This document shows positions 17,430 through 27,600 of a stretch of DNA of 64,000 nt, piece by piece. Each line of letters opens with the position of its first letter. Position 1 is the first letter of the stretch. The DNA comes from Pirellula sp. (GTDB lineage: Bacteria > Planctomycetota > Planctomycetia > Pirellulales > PNKZ01), in the NCBI GenBank assembly GCA_013822735.1, contig PNKZ01000012.1, positions 62,001-126,000 of the forward strand. Reading direction: 5' to 3'. The position numbers were made by a program, and so were the translations under genes. The notes below the pieces were generated by a model that did not search any database, had not been told where the DNA came from, and worked only from the letters and a program-made list of their open reading frames with translations.

Positions 17430-17453
17430 CTAGCTACCAGCTACTAGCAACTT
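17430..17453. repeat. CTAGC/AGTTGC-word intergenic repeat, copy 3
   Basis: CTAGCTACCAGCTACTAGCAACT ends seven bases before the mutM start codon. It is the same word set as 11627-11657 and 11692-11723, 6 kb away. Confidence 0.65.
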
Positions 17454-17459
17454 TCTCCC

Positions 17460-18332
17460 ATGCCCGAACTTCCTGAAGTCGAAACGATGCGGCGCGGCAT
17501 TTTGTCGATCGTCGGCAAGCGCATCACCGCGGCCGAGCGGGTGCCGTGTCCACGAAAGCCGATTCTCGTGGCGCCAGGCCCGGCGGCATTTCGCAAGCGG
17601 ACCGTCGGTCGCAAGGTCACGGCCGTCGATCGGCTCGGCAAACGCGTGGTCGTACGGCTCGAAGGGGGCGACTCCATTATTCTCGAACCCCGCATGACGG
17701 GACTCGTACTCTTGGCCGATCCGCCGACGACCGAGCATCTCCGCTTCCGGTTCGAATTCGACGACGGACGCAACGTTTACTACTGGGACCGTCGAGGGCT
17801 TGGATCGGTTCGCCTGTATTCCGAAAAAGAACTCGCCCAAAGGTACGACGACGGCACCCTCGGGCCGGACGCCTTGGCCGTCGAACGGGCGGCGTTTGAA
17901 ACGCGGCTCAAGCCGAGCCGGCGCGAAATCAAAGTGGCGTTGCTCGATCAAAGGGCCGTGGCGGGGATCGGCAACTTATATGCCTCGGAAATACTGCATG
18001 CCGCGTTCATCGATCCGCGGCGGCGCTGCACGCGACTCAAGAGCGACGATTGGGACCGGCTCTTCGCGGCGATGCGCGACGTACTGCTCACGGCCGTGAA
18101 GTACGAAGGGTCGACGCTTTCCGACGGCACGTATCGCAACGCCTTAAACAAAGCCGGCGGCTACCAAAACCAGCATCGTGTTTACGATCGGGAAAAGTCG
18201 CCGTGCGGAACCTGCACGACGCCGATCGTGCGCATTGTGCAGGCACAGCGCGCGACGTTCTACTGCCCGACATGCCAAGGCAGGGGAAAGCAAAGCTTTG
18301 CAAAACCGATTAGCGGGAAGCGCAAGAAGTGA
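17460..18332 (+). CDS. mutM: Formamidopyrimidine-DNA glycosylase
   Basis: 290 residues. The N-terminal MPELPEVET supplies the catalytic Pro2 and Glu3. Other family blocks are RLGKRVVVRL (catalytic Lys), RMTG, the helix-two-turn-helix segment AVAGIGNLYASEILHAA and a C-terminal zinc finger with CGTC and CPTC pairs. It excises oxidised purines such as 8-oxoguanine and nicks the abasic site in base excision repair. It converges on the GH88/105-like gene with only 11 bases between stops. Confidence 0.95.
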   Translation: MPELPEVETMRRGILSIVGKRITAAERVPCPRKPILVAPGPAAFRKRTVGRKVTAVDRLGKRVVVRLEGGDSIILEPRMTGLVLLADPPTTEHLRFRFEFDDGRNVYYWDRRGLGSVRLYSEKELAQRYDDGTLGPDALAVERAAFETRLKPSRREIKVALLDQRAVAGIGNLYASEILHAAFIDPRRRCTRLKSDDWDRLFAAMRDVLLTAVKYEGSTLSDGTYRNALNKAGGYQNQHRVYDREKSPCGTCTTPIVRIVQAQRATFYCPTCQGRGKQSFAKPISGKRKK

Positions 18333-18343
18333 ACGCGGCGACG

Positions 18344-20122
18344 CTATTTCCGTTGCTCGGCGAGATAAAGCTCCATCTCGGTCGCGATCATCAGGGCCAT
18401 TGCGCCGCCGCGATCATCGCGGCCGAGAATCGCCGGGCGGTCGTAGTAGTCGCGGAGAGATTTCTGCTTACCGGTCCCGGTGCAAACGTCGACCAGCGAA
18501 CCGTCCGCGGCGATCCGCGTGCGTAGAGCATACCAAGCTTTCTCGATCGGCTTGGCAAACGTCTTCGCATCGAGGCGACCTTGTCGCACGCCGCGCGTCA
18601 TCGCGTAGGCGATCATCGCCGTCGCCGTAAACTCGGCGTAGCTCTCTCGCTTATCGATGACTTGGTGCCACATGCCCGACGGGTCTTGATGCTCGAGCAA
18701 CGCGCGCAGATGCTTCTCCAGCGCGGCGGCCACTTCGCTTCGTCCGGCGTACGACTCGGGCAGCGCGTCGAGCGTCCAAGTAAGTCCTAGGGCAGGGAAG
18801 CCGTTGCCGCGACCCCATGCGGCTTCATCGAGCGGCGAGTGGCGGTAGATGCCGTCGTTGCGGAGGCAGAGCTTCTGCATGAACTTCATGTTGCGCACCG
18901 ACGCCTCGTAATATTTCGCGTCCCCCGTCAGCTTGCCGGCGTAGGCCAGAATCGGCCCGGCCATAAACACGGCGTCGCTCATTTCGCTATGGCTCGGCAT
19001 CGACGGGAGCGGCTTACCCGACGCATCGAAGGACCGATCGCCGACCGCCTTCACGAGCGCCGTGTACTTCGGATCGCCGGTGCGTTCGGCAAGCTCGGCG
19101 AAGATCAAGTGACCAGAGAAAGTCGAACCGCTCGTCTTCGCGTCGAGCGCCGACTTCGTGCCCGAGACAAACGGCTCGACGGCCTTCAGCACGACGGGCG
19201 AAATTGCGACCTCGGCCCCGTGAGTATTCCGCTCGTGCCGCAATCGGCCGACCAGCGCCAGCGCCGGGATGTATTGCACGGCACTGAGTTGCTTGCCGTA
19301 GACTTGCAATAGCTGTTCGGCGATTTGCTCGGGCGTGCGATTCAGTCGTTTCAAGATTTCCAGATGCGCCGGCGAGCGTGAGAGCTTCGACTTCGCGACC
19401 GCTTGCACGACGCGCATCACATACTTGTTTTCATCAGTAACCACACGCAAGGCGGGGATCGGGCCTGTGTTGCACGGCGACGCTTTGACGATTTGCGGCA
19501 CGAGTTCGTCGGAGTCGGCCAGCGGGTTCACATCGGGCAGGTGCTTTACGAGTTCGGCAAGTTGCGGCAGGTCGCACTTGGGGGCGTACCAGCTTTCGCC
19601 CTTACCGGCAACGACTTCGATCACCAAATCCGGAGCATGAACGCCTAGCCAACGCCAAAGGTAGCGCGATTCGGGAGTCTTCGCGTCGTCGTAGAAGCCG
19701 GCTTGCGGAGGATAGCCGCGCGACGGATCGCCGTCGGAACCGTTCTGTTGCGAACCGGGCTTCCCGTCGGGGTTCAGAACCACGGCACCCCAGAGCGTCG
19801 ATTTGTCATCGAGAATCGCCTCGATGAACGACTCAATCTCCTTCTCGTCCATTTGCTGGAAGACAAAGACAATGCGCGGACGCGGGTCTTCGTACGGCGC
19901 GCTGACCGACGCCGCCTCCATTACCGTGCCCAATCGGGTAACACCGACGGCCGACGGTCCAAAGTCGGGAAAGTCGAAGTTGAAATTGAATCCAAAAAAG
20001 CCCTCGCCCCCGGTCTCCTCAACCTCGGCGGATGCTGCCTGCTCGGCCCCCGTCGCAACAACGGTAGTCGCCAGGATCAGCGTAAACACGCCCAGAACGA
20101 CACGGTTTGGAAGCGGATGCAT
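18344..20122 (-). CDS. Exported glycoside hydrolase family 88/105-like protein with an N-terminal unknown domain
   Basis: 592 residues with a signal peptide (VVLGVFTLILATTVVATGAE). Residues 60-250 (RIVFVFQQMDEKEIESFIEAIL and following) form an unrecognised region of planctomycete type. Residues about 290-590 resemble the alpha/alpha-barrel of unsaturated rhamnogalacturonyl/glucuronyl hydrolases (GH88/GH105): SHSEMSDAVFMAGPILAYAGKLTGD, AAWGRGNGFPALGLTWTLDALPE, and HQDPSGMWHQVIDKR..AEFTATAMIAYAMTRGVRQG. The predicted role is removal of unsaturated uronic acids from polysaccharide-lyase products outside the cytoplasm. The GRGNGF..W and MWHQV blocks make the hydrolase part reasonably firm. Confidence 0.75.
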   Translation of the reverse strand: MHPLPNRVVLGVFTLILATTVVATGAEQAASAEVEETGGEGFFGFNFNFDFPDFGPSAVGVTRLGTVMEAASVSAPYEDPRPRIVFVFQQMDEKEIESFIEAILDDKSTLWGAVVLNPDGKPGSQQNGSDGDPSRGYPPQAGFYDDAKTPESRYLWRWLGVHAPDLVIEVVAGKGESWYAPKCDLPQLAELVKHLPDVNPLADSDELVPQIVKASPCNTGPIPALRVVTDENKYVMRVVQAVAKSKLSRSPAHLEILKRLNRTPEQIAEQLLQVYGKQLSAVQYIPALALVGRLRHERNTHGAEVAISPVVLKAVEPFVSGTKSALDAKTSGSTFSGHLIFAELAERTGDPKYTALVKAVGDRSFDASGKPLPSMPSHSEMSDAVFMAGPILAYAGKLTGDAKYYEASVRNMKFMQKLCLRNDGIYRHSPLDEAAWGRGNGFPALGLTWTLDALPESYAGRSEVAAALEKHLRALLEHQDPSGMWHQVIDKRESYAEFTATAMIAYAMTRGVRQGRLDAKTFAKPIEKAWYALRTRIAADGSLVDVCTGTGKQKSLRDYYDRPAILGRDDRGGAMALMIATEMELYLAEQRK

Positions 20123-20426
20123 GGGTGTACTCCAGCGGACGACAAGCCAAGTTTGTGCGGCAATCGCGGCCCGGATTATAGCCGTCGCGGCGGCGGTAAG
20201 CAGCCTGGTGAAACGTGGTAAACCTTAACGACGCTGCCCATGCCGGCGGTCGCACCGAAGAAAACGATTTTCTGAATTGTCCGCATCGTACGGGTCGATA
20301 GACCGGGTAGGAACGCCGTGGTGCCCGACATTTCGCCATGGAGTTGCCCCTACGTGCGGCCGCGCACTTTGCCGCCGCCGCTTCACCTGTCCGCCCCGTG
20401 GGACGAACCCAGAGGAATCGAACTCT
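20123..20426. other. Divergent intergenic region, no gene seen
   Basis: 304 bases between the starts of the GH88/105-like gene and the small exported protein gene. No credible ORF or strong inverted repeat. It must carry both promoters, but I cannot assign boxes confidently. Confidence 0.6.
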
Positions 20427-20750
20427 ATGAAACGCCTACTAATGGCCGCGTGCATGTTGGCGCTCGTCGCGGGTGCGGAATCGTTCGCGCGCGCCGACTA
20501 TCTGCAAACTTGCCAGCAATGCCAAACCCAGCGCCCGCATCACCACGGCCATCGACAAGCGCAGGCCTGCCCGCCGCAGAAATGCAGCCCGTTCGCCTCG
20601 CTGATGAACTGCCTCGGCCTCGGCCCCGGCAGCCAGCAACAGCAAATGGCCGCCCCGCCGATGCAAGGCCCGACGGTCGCCTACCCGTACTACACGACGC
20701 GCGCCCCGCGCGACTTCCTTGATCCGAACCCGCGCAGCATCGGCCCGTAA
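20427..20750 (+). CDS. Small exported Cys/His/Gln-rich planctomycete protein of unknown function
   Basis: 107 residues from ATG 20427, preceded by AGAGGAATCG. The N-terminal signal peptide is LLMAACMLALVAGAESFARA. The mature part has four to five Cys (TCQQCQTQ, ACPPQKCSPF, NCLG), a HHHGH run, a QQQQ run, and the C-terminal YPYYTTRAPRDFL..PRSIGP motif that I associate with small secreted planctomycete proteins. The Cys/His pairs could bind metal. Expression ends at the strong hairpin at 20789-20828. Confidence 0.75.
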   Translation: MKRLLMAACMLALVAGAESFARADYLQTCQQCQTQRPHHHGHRQAQACPPQKCSPFASLMNCLGLGPGSQQQQMAAPPMQGPTVAYPYYTTRAPRDFLDPNPRSIGP

Positions 20751-20788
20751 GCCGCAAGTCTGCCGAAAGTCGGATCAGTGCAAACATT

Positions 20789-20828
20789 CGCCGGCGGGAA
20801 GGGCGCGGAACAGCCCTTCTCGCCGGCG
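20789..20828. terminator. Strong intrinsic terminator between convergent genes
   Basis: A 16-bp stem with one G-U pair, left arm 20789-20804 and right arm 20813-20828, loop of 8, is followed by TTGTTTCGTTT. It lies 38 bases after the small exported protein gene and 30 bases from the end of the opposing redoxin gene, so it may serve both; the T-rich tail favours the plus direction. Confidence 0.85.
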
Positions 20829-20858
20829 TTGTTTCGTTTGGGTTCACAGTCGGTTGAG

Positions 20859-21494
20859 CTACGGCGCGGCGGCGGGCTTCGCAAACACCAGCGGACACCC
20901 GAAGGCCGGCGTTTCCCGAGCCGCAGGCGCTTCGCCGGCGAGCAGCGCCGCCACAGCGTCTTCTAATTCGTGCGTGCGAGGCACGTCACGACGCTTTCCT
21001 TCCGGCGACCAGCGATCGTCGATCCGGCCGCGATAGACGATGTTGCCCTCGGGGTCGACGACGATGACTGTAAGCACTCGCCGAATACCCGCTTGTCGGG
21101 CCAATGACTGTTCCGTGTCGAGCAAGCACGGGAACTTCAGCCCATATTCCTCGCCATGGGCCGCGGTCTTTTGGCGAGTCGCGTCAAGCTCGCTATAAAC
21201 GCCGACCAAGGCGACCTCTTGCGGGGCGAACTTCTCGGCGAGCCGCTGCATCTGCGGAGCGTATCCGTTCGACACTGGGCACTCGACGCCGAGGAAACAG
21301 TAAACAACTCCCTTGCGATCGCTCCAATCTTTTGCGGTGCGCGGAATGCCCGCGGTGTCGCGCAGCGAATAGCCGTCGATCTTGCCCAGGTTCGACGGAC
21401 CCGGCGGTTCCGCGGCCAAGGCCCCGCCTATCGTGATGCCGGTCGCCGCGACGATTGCCGGAAGCAGTCGCGCCGAACATTTCCATCGCTTCAT
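20859..21494 (-). CDS. Exported redoxin/AhpC-TSA family protein
   Basis: 211 residues with a signal peptide (LLPAIVAATGITIGGALAAEP). The thioredoxin-fold core has YCFLGVECPVSNGYAPQMQRL, with the peroxidatic-type Cys72 followed by Ser75 instead of a second Cys. LVGVYSELDATRQKTAAHG and PEGNIVYRGRIDDRW follow. The C-terminal ETPAFGCPLVF adds a second conserved Cys that may resolve Cys72. Planctomycetes carry similar redoxin domains linked to cytochrome modules; here it stands alone. The predicted role is extracytoplasmic thiol or peroxide chemistry. Confidence 0.8.
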   Translation of the reverse strand: MKRWKCSARLLPAIVAATGITIGGALAAEPPGPSNLGKIDGYSLRDTAGIPRTAKDWSDRKGVVYCFLGVECPVSNGYAPQMQRLAEKFAPQEVALVGVYSELDATRQKTAAHGEEYGLKFPCLLDTEQSLARQAGIRRVLTVIVVDPEGNIVYRGRIDDRWSPEGKRRDVPRTHELEDAVAALLAGEAPAARETPAFGCPLVFAKPAAAP

Positions 21495-21714
21495 GAACGC
21501 TCACTCCTGAAGGGCGACATCGACACGGCAACAAGGATGCATAACGCACCGCCAGCGATTCTACCCGGCCGCGAACCACAAGTTTTCGAGGCCGGCGAAG
21601 TTTTGCCCGCACCCCCGTGACTTCTGAGGCGTACAAGCGTGCCGGGATCGGCCTGCGTCGATGCATAGGCAACCGCGAAAAAAAATGTAGAATACTAGGT
21701 CTCGCCGTCGGTTA

Positions 21715-21831
<117 letters not shown>

Positions 21832-22043
21832 TTACATCTCTCGCCGAGTCTTGAGTTTAAAGTGCCTAACGACGGTCGCGAGCAGTGGCGAGTTCCGCCA
21901 CACTTGTCGGCGGAAAGTCCCCGAATTGTTCGCCGTCCGGCGAGCTAATCGTCGTTACAATGGCCCTGTGATCTGATCGCCGACGGCTTACACGTGTGAC
22001 GCGCCGAAGCATTCCATTCGTTCTTGTCGAATAGCAAGCGGTC

Positions 22044-24272
22044 GTGCCGAAGCGAAAACGTAATTCCGCCGCATCGGCTTCCTCAAGCGAGGCCAGTCTG
22101 CCGGCCGCATCCTCTTCTCTTGCCATTCAGCCGGGCATCGGCGAATGGATTCGTCGACGGGCATGGTGGATCGTCGGCATTTGCGGATGTTGCGTGCGGG
22201 TCCTGTATATCGGCGAAATCCGCTCCTCGCCGTTTTTCAACATGCTTCCGGGCGATGCCGCGGCGTACGACGCCTGGGCCCACGAGATTGCCGGCGGCGA
22301 CGTGGTCGGTCGGACCGTCTTCTATCAGGCGCCGCTCTATCCCTATTTTTTGGCTCTGGTGTACACGTTGACCGGCGGCGGAGCGCTCGTAGCACGATAT
22401 GTTCAAGCACTGCTGGGAGGTTGCGCATGCGTACTATTGGGAAAAACGGCCGAGCGTTGGTTTGATCGCCGTACCGGACTTACGACCGCGTGGCTCTTGG
22501 CGTTGAACCCGACGGCGATCTTCTTCGACGGCGTCATTCAAAAAACGGCGCTCGAAACATTTCTCACAACGCTTTTCCTATGGTCTGCGAGTCGGACCTT
22601 GGGCGACGCCGAGGCACGGCCTCGACGCCGGCTAGTTGCCGGCTTCGCATTGGGCTTGTTGTGCTTGGCGCGCGAGAATGCCGTGATTTGGATTCCTGTG
22701 TTGTTCGCCACCTTGTGGTGGTGCGCCTTCGCCGATAATCGCCGGCGCCGAGCCGTCGCGACGGCATGGTGCGCGGCCGGATTGATGTTGCCGCTCGGCG
22801 TTACCGCAGTCCGGAATTTCGCCGTCGGCGGAACCTTCGCGCCGACAACGTCGCAGTTCGGCAGCAATTTCTACATCGGCAACCATGCGGGCGCCGACGG
22901 GCTCTATCATCCGCTGCGTCCTGGTCGAGGCCAAGCCAAGTTCGAACGAGTCGACGCGGTCGAATTGGCCGAAGCGTCGACTGGCCGCAAGCTCCGGCCC
23001 AGCGAAGTTTCGCAATATTGGTTCGGCCAAGCCTGGAATTGGATTCGCACGGAACCCGCGGCCGCCATGAAGTTGCTACTGTATAAGCTGAGGCTGGCGG
23101 TGGCCGCCGTCGAGATCGGCGATACCGAAGATCAGTATGCGTATGCCGACGATTCGATGACCATCCGAACACTCGGGACCGTTGCGCACTTCGGTGTTGT
23201 GTTGCCCGCCGCGATCATCGGAGCGGTCGCCACATGGAAATCGCGGCGCGCGCTGATTCTGCCGTACGCCCTGTTCGTCAGCTATGCAATGAGTACGGCG
23301 TTGTTCTACGTTTTCGCCCGATATCGGTTTCCGTTAGTAGTGTTATCGCTGCCGTTTGCGGCAGCGGGAATCTTAGCGTGCGCCGACGCCGTGCGGATGC
23401 GCAATACTCGGCAACTTGCAATCTACGGCATCTGCGGGTTGGTAGCGGCTGTGGGGGTCAATTGGCCGATTCCCGCACTAAACCCGGATCGATTCGCGGC
23501 AACGAGCTACTACAATTTGGGCGTCGAAGCGACCGAGCGCAGTCAATTGGAGATCGCGGAGTTTGCCTATCAGCGCGCCGTCGCTCGTTGGCCGCAATAC
23601 GCCGCCGCTTGGAACAACTTAGGAGAGTTGTTGCATCGCCACGGCCGCGACGCTGAAGCCGCGCGCTCGTATGCATCGGCTCTGGAAGCCGAACCGCACT
23701 TCGGCCCCGCTCTGAACAACCGCGGGATCCTAGCATTGGAGCGAGGAGACGGGCATGCCGCGGAGTCAGACTTCCGCGCGGCCCTGGCCGATCCGCTCGA
23801 CGCGGCAAGCGCGCACGTTAACCTCGGCAACTTGGCACTCCGTCGCGGCAACCTCGACGAGGCGACATTCCAACTCGAAGCTGCGCTGAAGCTCCGGCCG
23901 AACGACTCCGGCGCCTTGATTAACTTAGGTAACGCCCGACATCAGCAAGGGCGACTTCAAGACGCGGAGAAAATGCTGCGAACGGCCGTCGATTTGGCGC
24001 CGCAGCGCGTCGAAGCCCGCCAGAATCTCGGCAACGTGCTCGCCGAACAGGGCCGCCGGGAGGAAGCGATTGCGGAATTTCGCTCGGTGCTCGCAGTTCA
24101 GCCCGCCTTGGTTGCCGCGCGGATCAGCTTGGGCCAAGTTTACTTGTTGCAAGGCCGCGCCGCCGACGCAGAGGCGGAGTTTCGCACGGCCCTCTCCATT
24201 GCGGCTCCCGAGAGTCGCGACGCCGCGCAGCTGCAAGAATTGCTGCGCCGCGCGGAAGCCGCTCCTCGCTAG
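22044..24272 (+). CDS. GT39-type glycosyltransferase-like membrane protein with C-terminal TPR domain
   Basis: 742 residues from a GTG start; no better ATG is in frame before the first membrane helix. Residues 35-460 contain about ten hydrophobic segments. An Asp-rich first loop (LPGDAAAYDAWAHEI) and FYQAPLYPYFLALVYTL resemble the catalytic loop and PPLYP-like block of ArnT/PMT (GT39/GT-C) lipid-linked sugar transferases. From about 480 to 740, at least six TPR units follow (YYNLGVEATERSQLEIAEFAY, AAWNNLGELLHRHGRDAEAARSY and others). The product is probably an inner-membrane glycosyltransferase with a TPR arm for protein partners. Acceptor and sugar are unknown. It is preceded by tRNA-Arg. 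Confidence 0.8.
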   Translation: MPKRKRNSAASASSSEASLPAASSSLAIQPGIGEWIRRRAWWIVGICGCCVRVLYIGEIRSSPFFNMLPGDAAAYDAWAHEIAGGDVVGRTVFYQAPLYPYFLALVYTLTGGGALVARYVQALLGGCACVLLGKTAERWFDRRTGLTTAWLLALNPTAIFFDGVIQKTALETFLTTLFLWSASRTLGDAEARPRRRLVAGFALGLLCLARENAVIWIPVLFATLWWCAFADNRRRRAVATAWCAAGLMLPLGVTAVRNFAVGGTFAPTTSQFGSNFYIGNHAGADGLYHPLRPGRGQAKFERVDAVELAEASTGRKLRPSEVSQYWFGQAWNWIRTEPAAAMKLLLYKLRLAVAAVEIGDTEDQYAYADDSMTIRTLGTVAHFGVVLPAAIIGAVATWKSRRALILPYALFVSYAMSTALFYVFARYRFPLVVLSLPFAAAGILACADAVRMRNTRQLAIYGICGLVAAVGVNWPIPALNPDRFAATSYYNLGVEATERSQLEIAEFAYQRAVARWPQYAAAWNNLGELLHRHGRDAEAARSYASALEAEPHFGPALNNRGILALERGDGHAAESDFRAALADPLDAASAHVNLGNLALRRGNLDEATFQLEAALKLRPNDSGALINLGNARHQQGRLQDAEKMLRTAVDLAPQRVEARQNLGNVLAEQGRREEAIAEFRSVLAVQPALVAARISLGQVYLLQGRAADAEAEFRTALSIAAPESRDAAQLQELLRRAEAAPR

Positions 24273-24663
24273 CCGTCTCGCGGCGGCGCTGCGAGCAGTC
24301 ATTCTTCGCGTCGAGATTTCTCAACGCAGATGCGTTTCAACGCGGCTTGTAGTTAGGCGTGGGTGTCGGCTAGGAAATCCGAAAAGTTCGCGCTGCTTAG
24401 CAACGTGCTTAGCGGTGAGGCAGACACTGTCGATTCTCGCGGACGCATTCCAATCAATTCGAGGAGGACAGCGGAAAGTCCCGCTAAATGCCGGGATTTC
24501 TTTAAATGAATGCACTTAAAGGCGTTAGTGAGTTGATAGATGATCTCGGACAGCCGAGCGGTGTTGGGCCGGCATGCACGCTGCATTGCCTGATTGGGGC
24601 CGCGTTCTTTCGCGCTGCGCTCCATCAGGTTCGCCCCCTCTCTCGGACAAGTAGTTCGCAAGT
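24273..24663. other. Intergenic region upstream of the giant surface protein, no gene seen
   Basis: 391 bases. No ORF with coding character. A small CTCGG-ACAG-CCGAG hairpin lies at 24545-24558. The promoter of the 11-kb gene is presumably here, but no convincing box pair or Shine-Dalgarno is visible. Confidence 0.5.
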
Positions 24664-27600
24664 ATGGCTTCATCGCAATCGTGTGAGGAACATTCTCAAT
24701 TTCGCAGTAGCATCAGCCGTTACGTGTGGCTCGTAGCGCTAATCGCTTATTCAGGAAACTTATCGAACGTCGCGTCCGGCGCAACCTATACCTGGACCAA
24801 TACGACAGGCAACTGGAGTTCCGACCCGCTATGGGGCGGATCACATGTAACCGGAACCGACCCCGCCGACATTCTCATATTCGGCGGCACGGGCACCACG
24901 CAGTATCGTGCGACGAACGATATCCTCCCGGGAGGAGTCGCGGGCCCGTTCAAGCTCAATCAGCTGCACCTCAATAGTTCTGCCAGCGTCACGGAGTATC
25001 TCTTCGGAAACGCGCTGCAGTTCGACAACGCCGGCAGCAAGATCACGATCGCCAACACAGGCGGCTTTGCGATCAACAACAAGCTCATTCTCAACACGGG
25101 CGTCACGGTCGATAGTTCCGGCACCACGACTGCCGCCGCCGGAATCACTTTCGGGCGGCTCGGCATGGCCGGCGCCCTCAGCGGTTCCGGACTATTAACC
25201 CTCAACAGCTCGCGTACGACACCTCTCTACACATTGTTCGGCAACAACACGGACTTCAGCGGCGGCGTTACGTTAACAACGGGCACGCTCGCCATCGGCG
25301 AACGAAACGCCTTGGGAACCGGCACACTGACGCTCGCCGGCGGCACCACCGTTCGTGCCGCTTCCGGATCGACGGGAACTATCGGCAACACCGTACTACT
25401 CAACGGCAACGTTACGTTTTCCGGACAAGCGGCCGTACTCGGCTCCCTTGATTTCGGCGGCTCATTCCGACTGCAGAATGCCGCCCGCACACTGACGGTA
25501 TCGACGTCCGAAGTCTTGATTTCCGGCGTCATCGACGATGGTGCGGGAGCGCTCAAGGGCTCGATCGTCAAGGCCGGCACCGCGGCACTCATTCTCGGCG
25601 GCGCGAATACCTATACAGGCGGTACCACGATCAATGCCTCGAGCGGTACGCTCCGCGTCACGGCATCCGGTCGGCTCGGAGCAAACGTCTCCGGCAACGA
25701 CATCGTCCTTGGCGCAGGAAGCTTCTTGCGATTGGCTTCCCCCTCGAACATCGGCAATTTACAGAAGCTCACCGTGAACGGAACCGCCGCCAATTACGCG
25801 GTGTTAGGACTCGGGTTCGACGCTCTACCGTCGACCTTGGGCAGTTCGGGAATCGTCTCGACAACTCCTAACGTGCTCGCGGTCGACGGTATTCGCTACA
25901 CCCAAACGATCGACCTAGCCGGACTCGGCGGCGGCGACTGGTCACTCGGTGCGACGAACGCAAACGGAGTCTTCGCCGGAACCCTCTTGCCGGGAAACGG
26001 AAGCGTCTACCGTCTCGGCGGCGGCGGCGGGGTGTTGCGCGTCGTTGCTTCCAATGCGCTGAGCGATTCGGCAGCCTCATTACAGGTCGGCGTCGGCGGC
26101 GTCACAAACGGCGGCGGAACGGTCATTTTGGAAGCCGCTCAATCGTACGGCGGCGGAACCACGGTTTCCGCGGGAGCCACGTTGATCGCGCTGACGAACG
26201 CGGCGCTCGGCTCCGGTAACAATATCACCCTGTCCGGCGGCACACTCGATCTACGCGTCTCGAACGTTTTCGGCGCCGTCGCAACGAACTACGCGCTTCG
26301 CAATATCACGACTACCGCAAATTCGACCATGGTGTTCGGCTCGTACAACGGCGGCGTCACGCCGACGATCACCGTCGGCTCGCTGACATTCGGCTCCGGC
26401 ACCTCGCTGACGGTGAACCCCTCGTTCAACGGCACGCAAGGCAATCCGCAATTGCGATTCGGCGGAAGCACGATGCTGAACGGCAATAACACCATTACCG
26501 TCAACACGGGGGCGGGGGTCGCCCTCGACGGATCCATCGACGGAACCGGAAGCCTCACCAAGGCCGGCGCCGGCCGGCTTATTCTGAGTTCCGCCAATTC
26601 CTTTAACGGCGACGTCACGCTCTCGGCAGGGTTGCTGACCCTGGCGGACCCGAGCGCTCTGAGCAGCGGCAGCTTGACGCTTTCTGGCGGCGAGTTGGAA
26701 TTAAGGTCGGACGGCACCGGCAGTGGTCAAACAATTCCTTTCAACATTACCGGCGCCGGCGGTTTGACGATCACGGCGAGTAGTGCGATTAATGTCGATC
26801 GGCTGTCGTACGGCGGTACGAGTTTCAACAACACCATCGAAATTTCGGCTCCGACCAACCTCAATGCCGCGGGCCTGACGCTCACCGTCAATTCGGCTTC
26901 CGGCACCTCTGACAATTCGCTCCAAGGCGCCAACCCCTTGGGAATTTTCGCCGGCACGGGCTACCGCCTGAAGTTAAGCGGTCCCATGTCGCTGGCGAAT
27001 GCCGGAGTCGCAACATTTACGTTCAGCACGATCTCCGCCCCATTGGAGATTTCCGGCAACATCACCGAGACCGGCAGCGGAGCCAAGTCGCTCAGCAAAT
27101 CCGGTCGCAACAATCTCATCCTCTCCGGCACGAACAACTATACCGGCTCCACTGCGGTGACCCGCGGAGCTCTGTTCGTCATGAACAACGGCGCTTTGGG
27201 CAGCACGACCGGAATCACGCTCGCAGACGCTACGGCGGGAACGCTGGCGATCACCTGGAACACCGACCTGTTCGCCGGGCCCGGCATCACCGTCACGGCA
27301 CCCATCACCGTGGGGACCATTACGGGCAGCACTACCGGCGGCAGCGCCGCCATGGGGACGCTCGTCGCCGGGGCTTCGAGCTTCTCCGGCAATGTCACGG
27401 TAACGCGGAATCTTGTTCAGCTCATGGCCTTCGACGCCGCAAGCACCGTGAACTTCACCGGGGTCATCTCCAATACGGGCGGCGTAACCAAACTCGGCTC
27501 GGGACTCGTCGTGCTTAATCCAAGCGCCGGCACCGGGAACACCTTCAGCGGTGCGGTGACGGTCGCCGCCGGTAGATTGCGCGGGGTGGTACCGACCACG

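Noticed and set aside
17204-17459. Tryptophan leader/attenuator upstream of trpB
   Set aside because: No short ORF with consecutive Trp codons and no terminator-antiterminator pair was found; Trp codons in the open frame upstream are single.
15944-17476. 510-codon plus-strand frame over trpB
   Set aside because: Mirror of a highly conserved trpB gene; no independent start context or domain.
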